Origin: Treponema sp.
GTDB taxonomy: Bacteria > Spirochaetota > Spirochaetia > Treponematales > Breznakiellaceae
Reading direction: 5' to 3'
Length of the DNA: 5,784 nucleotides
NCBI GenBank assembly: GCA_031255875.1
Contig: JAIRRR010000164.1
Coordinates: forward strand, 1 to 5,784
The notes under the pieces are model-generated. The model did no database searches, was not told the DNA's origin, and saw only the letters and a list, made by a program, of their open reading frames with translations. Shown here in pieces: positions 1-5,784 of this stretch (the first letter of the stretch is position 1; each line of letters begins with the position of its first letter). The position numbers and the translations under genes are program-made.

Positions 1-284
1 CGGGCCAGATCAAAATCGCCGTAATCGTAGGTTTCCTGGGCCAGCTTGGTCAGCCGGACGCTCTCCCGGTAATACTCGTTATTGAGAAAATTCCTGGGGG
101 CCCGCTGCGCCCCCGGAGAAAAAGCCGCGGACTGCGCCGCGCTGCGGACAGCGCCGGAAGAAACGGCCCCGGCCGCCCGGCCGTTCAAAGAGCCGTCGGT
201 CATGGGCCGGGCGGACAGATCGGGGGCAAGCAAAAACGCCCACAGCAGTGCAAAAGCTAAAACGAATGCATATTTTCGGTTCAT
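1..284 (-). CDS. Exported protein of unknown function, N-terminal part (continues past left edge)
   Basis: Reading the minus strand from the ATG at 284-282 gives 94 complete codons, still open at the window edge. The product starts MNRKYAFVLAFALLWAFLLA, a basic n-region and hydrophobic core, with a plausible signal peptidase I site after L-S-A (residue 25). No cysteine lies near this site, so it should be exported rather than lipidated. A low-complexity Ala/Gly/Ser/Arg stretch (about 30-65) leads into a helical segment, NNEYYRESVRLTKLAQETYD (68-87), followed by GDFDLA. This resembles a TPR-like helical repeat and is similar in style to repeats in the upstream lipoprotein. The SD AGGAGGAG (298-291) overlaps the TAG stop (299-297) of that gene, and 12 bp separate the two, so translational coupling is likely. 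The function is not recognised. From memory, similar N-termini occur in treponemal LysM-type cell-wall proteins, but no LysM domain is visible here and this is a weak guess. Confidence 0.8.
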   Translation of the reverse strand, partial: MNRKYAFVLAFALLWAFLLAPDLSARPMTDGSLNGRAAGAVSSGAVRSAAQSAAFSPGAQRAPRNFLNNEYYRESVRLTKLAQETYDYGDFDLA

Positions 285-296
285 AAGTGTCTCCTC

Positions 297-1442
297 CTAC
301 AGCCCTTCGGCGTTCCGGGCGGTATTTTCGCTCGCGGCGGTAGACGCCTCGGCCCTTTTTATCGCGTCTTCCGCAAGAAGCCGCTTTTGCTCGGCCGCCG
401 CGCCGGCTTCCGCAAAGGCGAATTCGGCCTGGAAATACAGCCTGGCGGCTTCGATGTACTGCTCGCCCTGGAAAGCCCTTTCCGCCGAATCAAAAACGCC
501 CTGGGCCGCGGCAAAATTGTCCCTGACCGCTATATTGGCTTTCTTTTCGATGGAGAAGCGCCGCTCGCCGTCCGCCGCGTCCCGCCGTTCGGCGGCATAG
601 GCCCTCATCCCCGCGCCGAGGATGATCGTATACCGGACGAGGCACTCTTCGGCGGCGTCCAGGGCCGTATCGAGATCGTCGTTGTCATAGGCGTCAATCG
701 CCGTAAGGGCCCGGTCGTCGGTATGGGTGAAATTTTCAGGATCGTAGCGTTCAAAGTTGTAGTATTCAATCTGCTCCCGGGTATAATACGCCCGGGTTCC
801 GATGTCCAGGGCTTTGTACTTGTTTATTGCCAGGAAAACAGCGGAGGCTGCGCCGTAATAGTCCTCTTCATCTTCGTAAAGTTTCCGGGCATTTTCGGTA
901 TCGTCTTCCGCGGACTGGAATCTTTCCGGAGTCAGCTCCGGGGCCCCTGCCTGGGAGGCGGCGTCCCGCGCCGCGATAAGCTCCCGGATCCTGTCCTCGG
1001 CATACAGGGGGACGGAATCCGCGAAAATCTTCTCAAAGGCTTCCGTAACCTGGGTATAGCGGGCTATCGCTTCCTCTATTTGCTCAGGCGTACCGGTTTC
1101 CGCCTCCGCGCCGGCTGAAACATAGGCGGCTTCCGCATCGTCCGTTTCGGATTCGAAATAAACCGGCCCGTCAAACGCATAGGCGCCGTTCCTCGCCGCA
1201 TCCAGCCGGGCGAGCAGTTCGTTCAGGGAAGCCATCAGCGCTTCCCGGGGATCGGCCTGGGCGGGCGGGGGTTCAGGCGCAGGTTCAGGCGCGGGCGGCG
1301 GCGGGCTTTCCGGAGCGGGCGCGGGGGCCGGCGCGGGAACCGATGCGGCTGGTTCCTCCGGGGGAGGGCTGCTCGAACAGGCCGCAGCGGCCAAGAGCAG
1401 CAGCGCCCCCAGGAGCAACAGCCAGGATCGTATAAATTTCAT
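297..1442 (-). CDS. Putative lipoprotein with proline-rich linker and helical repeats
   Basis: The 381-residue product starts MKFIRSWLLLLGALLLLAAA and has a lipobox-like AAAC with the lipidated cysteine at position 22, so it should be processed by signal peptidase II and membrane-anchored. Spirochaetal lipoboxes are loose, which fits Ala at -3. Residues 25-64 are a Pro/Ala/Glu linker (PAPAPAPAPE, APEPAPEPPP) that could span periplasm or peptidoglycan. The rest is acidic, Ala-rich and probably all helical, with three degenerate modules at about 174-214, 242-276 and 306-348. Each has the form A-x-(8)-Y/F-x-(4)-Y-x-x-A-A/L, as in DYYGAA and QYIEAA, reminiscent of TPR/Sel1-like pairs. The start is supported by AAGGAG at 1454-1449, 6 nt before the ATG. 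It is the first gene of a two-gene operon with the exported protein at 284-1. No enzymatic motif is visible and the function is unknown. An envelope structural or scaffold role is inference. Confidence 0.85.
   Translation of the reverse strand: MKFIRSWLLLLGALLLLAAAACSSSPPPEEPAASVPAPAPAPAPESPPPPAPEPAPEPPPAQADPREALMASLNELLARLDAARNGAYAFDGPVYFESETDDAEAAYVSAGAEAETGTPEQIEEAIARYTQVTEAFEKIFADSVPLYAEDRIRELIAARDAASQAGAPELTPERFQSAEDDTENARKLYEDEEDYYGAASAVFLAINKYKALDIGTRAYYTREQIEYYNFERYDPENFTHTDDRALTAIDAYDNDDLDTALDAAEECLVRYTIILGAGMRAYAAERRDAADGERRFSIEKKANIAVRDNFAAAQGVFDSAERAFQGEQYIEAARLYFQAEFAFAEAGAAAEQKRLLAEDAIKRAEASTAASENTARNAEGL
1261..1330 (-). repeat. Low-complexity GC-rich tract encoding the Pro/Ala/Glu linker
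   Basis: This in-frame tract encodes alternating Ala-Pro, Pro-Pro and Glu-Pro dipeptides of the lipoprotein linker. It includes an exact 11-bp unit (plus strand GGTTCAGGCGC) at 1270-1280 and 1282-1292, a 12-bp period giving two APEP units. Such tracts can expand or contract by slippage in multiples of three without breaking the frame. Confidence 0.6.
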
Positions 1443-1512
1443 AAAGATCTCCTTTTCAAAATTTATCTTTTAACCGGATTGAAGCAAATCAGAGATGAAA
1501 CCCATTATATAT

Positions 1513-1541
1513 ATAGTAGGCTATACCCGGTGTTTTTTCAA
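1513..1541 (-). promoter_or_regulatory. Candidate promoter of the lipoprotein operon
   Basis: On the minus strand TTGAAA (1541-1536) is followed by a 17-nt spacer and TACTAT (1518-1513), a sigma-70-like arrangement about 70 bp upstream of the lipoprotein ATG. A perfect TATAAT also lies at 1509-1504, but no -35-like hexamer sits at the right distance from it. The exact start is therefore uncertain. The surrounding DNA is AT-rich. Confidence 0.45.
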
Positions 1542-1571
1542 TTGCAAAAATGCAACTATTGAATAATTAGA

Positions 1572-1605
1572 GTCTGTCCATAATGTAGGCACATTATGGA
1601 CAGAC
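1572..1605. repeat. Perfect 15-bp inverted repeat with 4-nt loop
   Basis: GTCTGTCCATAATGT (1572-1586), AGGC (1587-1590) and ACATTATGGACAGAC (1591-1605) form an uninterrupted 15-bp stem. It lies 27 bp upstream of the ATG of the PC4-like gene. Neither flank has a T-run, so it does not look like a classical intrinsic terminator. It could be an operator, an mRNA leader hairpin or a short repeat/mobile-element relic. The dyad is plain in the sequence; its role is unknown. Confidence 0.9.
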
Positions 1606-1632
1606 ACCCTTGAAAACTAATTAGGAGGATTC

Positions 1633-1866
1633 ATGGCGGACATCACTTTTGACATTCTGAAGGCTTACGGCGTCATTTCGGAAGAAAAAGGCGGCTGGAA
1701 AAAGGAACTCAACCTGGTATCCTGGAACGGCAGGAATCCCAAGCTGGACATCCGCGACTGGTCGCCGGAACACGACAAAATGGGGAAGGGCGTGACCTTT
1801 ACCCGCGAGGAGGCGGAGAAACTGGCGGAGATGCTCAATACCGCCCTGGGCGACCCGGCAGACTGA
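1633..1866 (+). CDS. PC4/YdbC-family ssDNA-binding protein
   Basis: The 77-residue protein matches the small bacterial YdbC family, whose fold resembles eukaryotic transcription cofactor PC4 and which binds single-stranded DNA. Recognisable family features are F-x-I-x-x-x-x-G-V-I-S near the N-terminus (6-16), GWKKELNLVSWNGR (21-34), the KLDIRDWSPEHDKMGKG block (37-53) and a C-terminal amphipathic helix, TREEAEKLAEMLNTAL (57-72). The length is typical. The start is set by AGGAGG (1623-1628), 4 nt before the ATG. It stands alone, divergent from the lipoprotein operon and convergent with groEL, so its neighbours say little about its role. A part in transcription, replication or repair through ssDNA binding is inferred from the fold. 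A large perfect dyad lies just upstream of its SD and may control it. Confidence 0.85.
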   Translation: MADITFDILKAYGVISEEKGGWKKELNLVSWNGRNPKLDIRDWSPEHDKMGKGVTFTREEAEKLAEMLNTALGDPAD

Positions 1867-1905
1867 CACGGGCCCGGCCTGCTTCCCGGCGGGCGCGGTT
1901 TCCGC

Positions 1906-1941
1906 AAAAAAGCCCGGCGCTTGCAGCAGCAGTCGCCGGGC
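1906..1941 (-). terminator. Intrinsic terminator of groEL, possibly bidirectional
   Basis: GCCCGGCG (1912-1919) and CGCCGGGC (1934-1941) form a perfect 8-bp GC stem with a 14-nt loop. On the minus strand it is followed directly by six T (1911-1906), about 30 bp after the groEL stop. On the plus strand the stem is followed by CGTTTT, so it may also end the PC4-like transcript, 45 bp beyond that stop, though less efficiently. Confidence 0.85.
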
Positions 1942-1972
1942 CGTTTTCCCGTTCTACGATGGGCTTACCGGA

Positions 1973-3640
<1,668 letters not shown>

Positions 3641-3721
3641 TTATTACCGGGTTCGGCTGAAAAAGCCGCTTAAGACGAGGCCTCCAGCAGTTTTGACCGG
3701 TTTTGTATGAATATGGATTGA

Positions 3722-3743
3722 TTCCTCCAATAACGAGGAGGAA
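3722..3743. promoter_or_regulatory. Dyad at the predicted groEL transcription start
   Basis: TTCCTCC (3722-3728), an 8-nt spacer and GGAGGAA (3737-3743) form a 7-bp inverted repeat immediately downstream of the predicted groEL -10. Many bacteria carry the HrcA operator CIRCE at about this place, but the arm sequence here is not CIRCE. It could be an operator for another repressor or an RNA element in the leader. Confidence 0.45.
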
Positions 3744-3750
3744 CATCTAT

Positions 3751-3780
3751 AAAATACTAACAAACAGCACTGAATGGCAA
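3751..3780 (-). promoter_or_regulatory. groEL: Candidate groEL promoter
   Basis: On the minus strand TTGCCA (3780-3775) is separated by 18 nt from TATTTT (3756-3751) in AT-rich DNA, giving a predicted start near 3744 and a leader of roughly 130 nt. The -10 is a 4/6 match, so the call is moderate. No CIRCE repeat (TTAGCACTC-N9-GAGTGCTAA) is seen near it. Confidence 0.4.
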
Positions 3781-3796
3781 TATATTTTTTACAGTT

Positions 3797-3812
3797 CGGG
3801 AATATTTTCCCG
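3797..3812. repeat. Dyad CGGGAA-TATT-TTCCCG between divergent genes
   Basis: A perfect 6-bp inverted repeat with a 4-nt centre lies 16 bp upstream of the candidate groEL -35 and about 40 bp upstream of the candidate plus-strand -10. Its position suits an operator acting on either gene. No T-run follows on either strand, so a terminator is unlikely. Confidence 0.4.
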
Positions 3813-3854
3813 CGCCTTTTCCCCCATGCCGTATGCTAGTATTTTTCTCTTTTT

Positions 3855-3860
3855 TATACT
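3855..3860 (+). promoter_or_regulatory. Candidate -10 box of the oxidoreductase-rnhA operon
   Basis: TATACT is a 5/6 match to the sigma-70 -10 consensus, 54 bp before the oxidoreductase ATG and preceded by a T-rich stretch. No convincing -35 lies 16-19 nt upstream. A 6-bp hairpin (CCGCGT-ACAG-ACGCGG, 3877-3892) would fall in the leader just before the SD. Confidence 0.3.
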
Positions 3861-3914
3861 ATCCTGTTGGAAGCGGCCGCGTACAGACGCGGACATTTTA
3901 AGAGAGGAGCTGGT

Positions 3915-4913
3915 ATGAAAAAACTACGGATGGGCGTTTTGGGGTGTTCCCGCCATTATTCATTGCGGATCGCCGCGAGCCTGAGGGAATCGCTGCTGGT
4001 GGAGCCTTACGCGGTGGCGTCCCGGGACGCGGAAAAGGCGCGGGAATATGCGGAAGAATGGGATTTTTCCAGGTGGTACGGGTCTTACGACGAGCTGCTT
4101 GCGGATCCCCAGGTGGACTTTGTCTACTGCCCCCTGCCGAACCACCTCCACCTTGAATATATCAAAAAATCCGCCGATGCGGGAAAGCCCATGCTCTGCG
4201 AAAAGCCCCTCGGCCTTAACGCGGGCCAGGCGGCGGAGGCGGCCGAATACTGCGAAAAGAAGCGGGTCCCCGTGATGGAGGCCTTTATGTACCGCTTCCA
4301 CCCCCAGTGGCGGCTCGCGAAAGACATTGTCCGTTCCGGCGAACTGGGGGCCGTTTTAAGCACCAACGGGATATTTTCCTACAACCTTAAAGATCCGTCC
4401 AATATCAGGAATATCAAGGAGGCCGGGGGCGGCGGAATCCTCGATATAGGGTGCTATACGGTTTCCTCGGCCCGTTTCCTTATGGGGGGCGAGCCGGAAC
4501 GGGTATTGGCCAGCTATATACGGGACCCGGTCTTCAAGACCGATGTTCTCGGCTCGGCCCTGCTTGATTTCGGCGGCGGCCGGGTATCGACCTTTACCAT
4601 AGGCACCCAGTTCTTCCCCTACCAGCGGGTTACCGCGCTGGGGGCCGGGGGAAGCCTCTCCATCCAGGTGCCCTTCAATATGTACGCCGACATTCCGGGC
4701 AGGGTGACCGTCAATACCGATTTGGGGGAGCGGGTGATAGAAACCGAGATTGTAAGCCAGTATCTGCTGGAATTCGACGCCTTTGCCGGCGCGCTTATCG
4801 GCAAAAGCGCCGTTCCCACGCCGATTACCGACGCCGTCGCCAATATGGCGGTCCTTGACGCGCTGTTCGCTTCGGGCGAATCGGGGAAATGGGAGCAGGT
4901 CAAGCGGTACTGA
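3915..4913 (+). CDS. Gfo/Idh/MocA-family NAD(P)-dependent oxidoreductase
   Basis: The 332-residue product has the two-domain layout and usual length of the family. An N-terminal Rossmann nucleotide-binding region starts with MGVLGCS (6-12). The EKP motif with conserved lysine K97 is in CEKPLGLN (95-102). The C-terminal substrate domain carries EAFMYRFHPQW (122-132) and DIGCYTVS (177-184), where D177 and Y181 occupy the catalytic Asp/His-type motif; Tyr in place of His is typical of the trans-1,2-dihydrobenzene-diol/xylose dehydrogenase-like branch. Members oxidise or reduce sugars, inositols or related polyols in the cytoplasm; the substrate cannot be read from sequence. The ATG at 3915 is chosen over an in-frame TTG at 3867 because GAGAGGAG (3902-3909) precedes it and the Rossmann strand begins directly after it. 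rnhA follows 18 bp downstream on the same strand, so they are probably cotranscribed. Confidence 0.92.
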   Translation: MKKLRMGVLGCSRHYSLRIAASLRESLLVEPYAVASRDAEKAREYAEEWDFSRWYGSYDELLADPQVDFVYCPLPNHLHLEYIKKSADAGKPMLCEKPLGLNAGQAAEAAEYCEKKRVPVMEAFMYRFHPQWRLAKDIVRSGELGAVLSTNGIFSYNLKDPSNIRNIKEAGGGGILDIGCYTVSSARFLMGGEPERVLASYIRDPVFKTDVLGSALLDFGGGRVSTFTIGTQFFPYQRVTALGAGGSLSIQVPFNMYADIPGRVTVNTDLGERVIETEIVSQYLLEFDAFAGALIGKSAVPTPITDAVANMAVLDALFASGESGKWEQVKRY

Positions 4914-4931
4914 GGAAATTTGAGGGATATT

Positions 4932-5414
4932 ATGGAAGTACATATCTATACCGACGGCGGCTGTTCCGGCAATCCGGGGCCGGGGGGCTGGGCCTATATC
5001 ATACTCCGGCAGCGCGGCGCGAGAGGGGCGTCCCGGAAGGCTGCGGAACCGGAGATCCTCGTTGAAAAATGCGGGGGATCGCGGCACACGACCAATAACC
5101 GCATGGAACTGACTGCGGCGCTTTCCGCCCTGGAAATGCTGAGGAAACTCAACATTGCCCCCAAAACGGTGGTTGTGTTTACCGATTCCCAGTACGTCCA
5201 GAAGGGGATGACCGAATGGCTCCCGGCCTGGAAAGAAAAAAACTGGATAAACAGCGACAGGCAGCCGGTCAAAAACCAGGACATCTGGATGAAGCTGGAC
5301 GAGCTGGCCCCCCTCTTTCCCATCCAGTGGAACTGGGTCAAGGGCCACGACGGGAACGAGTTCAACGAACGCTGCGACGCCCTGACCCAGAAAGCCATAG
5401 CGCGCGTCAGGTAG
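4932..5414 (+). CDS. rnhA: Ribonuclease HI
   Basis: The 160-residue enzyme cleaves the RNA strand of RNA-DNA hybrids, removing primers and R-loops. All four catalytic acids are present: D8 in YTDGGCSGNPGPGGW, E59 in NNRMEL, D85 in FTDSQYV and D149 in NERCD. The flexible catalytic His corresponds to H139 in KGHDGNEFNERCD. The WKEKNWINSDRQPVKNQDIW stretch (100-119) is the substrate-binding basic protrusion of the bacterial RNase HI type. Compared with E. coli RNase HI (155 aa), the loop between the first strands (about 28-48) is roughly ten residues longer and the C-terminal tail is shorter. ATG 4932 is preferred, with GAGGGA (4922-4927) four nt upstream; an in-frame TTG at 4920 would put the GAGGAAA at 4912-4918 too close. 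It lies 18 bp after the oxidoreductase and its end overlaps the convergent HAD gene by 8 bp. Confidence 0.97.
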   Translation: MEVHIYTDGGCSGNPGPGGWAYIILRQRGARGASRKAAEPEILVEKCGGSRHTTNNRMELTAALSALEMLRKLNIAPKTVVVFTDSQYVQKGMTEWLPAWKEKNWINSDRQPVKNQDIWMKLDELAPLFPIQWNWVKGHDGNEFNERCDALTQKAIARVR

Positions 5415-5784
5415 GCGCGGGCCGGCGCTTCCGCAGAAGGGCGGCGGCTATTTCGGCAAAGCCTTCCCCGCATTCGCGCGAGGCGACAAAGGCCGGCCCG
5501 CGCCTGATCAGGGCGGCGTAGCGCCTGACGTTGGCGACGGCGCAGGCCAGGGGGAAGCGGGCAAACATCGGCTCGTCGTTCGGGGAATCCCCCACAAAGA
5601 CAACTTCCCGGTCGCCCGCGCCTTTCCGCCAGCCGAAGCGGCCGGAGAGGAAACGTTCCGCCATGGAAAGCTTGTCGTAGTCGCCCATCCAGATATTGAC
5701 ATGTATTGAAGAGACCTTGGCCCTGGCGCCCTCGGCCTCCGCGATAAGGCGGATCTTTTCGGCGGCGTCCAGGGAAAGGACGGG
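5407..5784 (-). CDS. HAD-superfamily hydrolase, probably subfamily IIB, C-terminal part (continues past right edge)
   Basis: The minus-strand frame is open from the right edge to the TGA at 5409-5407, giving 126 codons including the stop. The visible part holds SSIHVNIWMGDYDKL, where K38 fits HAD motif III, and the motif IV acids in VFVGDSPNDEPMF (D66 and D70, counted from the first complete codon at the edge). These would coordinate Mg2+ in the phosphatase or phosphomutase active site. The GDSPNDEPMF form and the preceding cap-like segment resemble Cof-type, sucrose-phosphatase and mannosyl-3-phosphoglycerate phosphatase relatives. The nucleophile motif DxD and motif II lie outside the window, so substrate and activity cannot be judged. 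The internal ATG at 5688 is not the true start, since conserved residues lie before it. Confidence 0.85.
   Translation of the reverse strand, partial: PVLSLDAAEKIRLIAEAEGARAKVSSIHVNIWMGDYDKLSMAERFLSGRFGWRKGAGDREVVFVGDSPNDEPMFARFPLACAVANVRRYAALIRRGPAFVASRECGEGFAEIAAALLRKRRPAPT

Noticed and set aside
387..1118. 243-codon plus-strand open frame inside the lipoprotein gene
   Set aside because: The opposite strand has a signal peptide, lipobox, SD and operon context; this frame has none.
1572..1605. The 15-bp dyad as an intrinsic terminator
   Set aside because: It is followed by ACCCTTG on the plus strand and TCTAATT on the minus strand, with no T-run, and it lies upstream of genes on both sides.
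3761..3776. AGCACT near the groEL -35 as a possible CIRCE half-site
   Set aside because: Only six of nine bases match one CIRCE arm (TTAGCACTC) and no second arm exists nine bases away.
3703..3918. 71-codon plus-strand open frame in the groEL/oxidoreductase intergenic region
   Set aside because: It starts at TTG without an SD, crosses the predicted promoters and dyads, has AT-rich non-coding composition and overlaps the oxidoreductase start.
4356..5348. 330-codon open frame on the minus strand opposite the oxidoreductase and rnhA
   Set aside because: It spans two clearly supported plus-strand genes and their junction, and shows no domain.

Overview
The window looks like ordinary chromosome from a spirochaete, most likely a GC-rich Treponema or a close relative such as the termite-gut treponemes. 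The GroEL reads as treponemal by recollection of that family: its N-terminus ([16 protein letters not shown]), the [19 protein letters not shown] stretch and a single-copy groEL without an adjacent groES, as in T. pallidum. No alignment could be run, so the genus is an inference. Coding DNA is GC-rich and the two main intergenic regions are clearly AT-richer.

Layout. Positions 1-1442 (minus strand) hold a two-gene exported-protein operon: a proline-rich lipoprotein (297-1442), then the start of a signal-peptide protein that runs off the left edge (1-284). The Shine-Dalgarno of the second gene overlaps the stop codon of the first. Positions 1443-1632 are a divergent regulatory region with a minus-strand promoter and a perfect 15-bp inverted repeat. 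A small PC4/YdbC-type nucleic-acid-binding protein follows on the plus strand (1633-1866). It converges on groEL (minus, 1973-3610), and the two are separated by a strong hairpin terminator that faces groEL and may serve both genes.

Positions 3611-3914 are a second divergent region containing a probable groEL promoter, several dyads, and the start of a plus-strand pair: a Gfo/Idh/MocA-type NAD(P)-dependent oxidoreductase (3915-4913) and RNase HI (rnhA, 4932-5414), 18 bp apart. At the right edge a minus-strand HAD-superfamily phosphatase (5407-5784, C-terminal part only) overlaps the end of rnhA tail to tail by 8 bp.

The genes do not form an obvious shared pathway: chaperonin, RNase HI and small ssDNA-binding protein are housekeeping, and the lipoprotein/exported pair belongs to the envelope. 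I found no CRISPR array, tRNA, rRNA, transposase or defence system, and nothing that supports a new multi-gene system. The observations most worth checking are non-coding: the 15-bp dyad between imperfect direct repeats upstream of the PC4-like gene, and the groEL leader, which lacks a recognisable CIRCE but has a dyad at the predicted transcription start that could also pair with the groEL Shine-Dalgarno.
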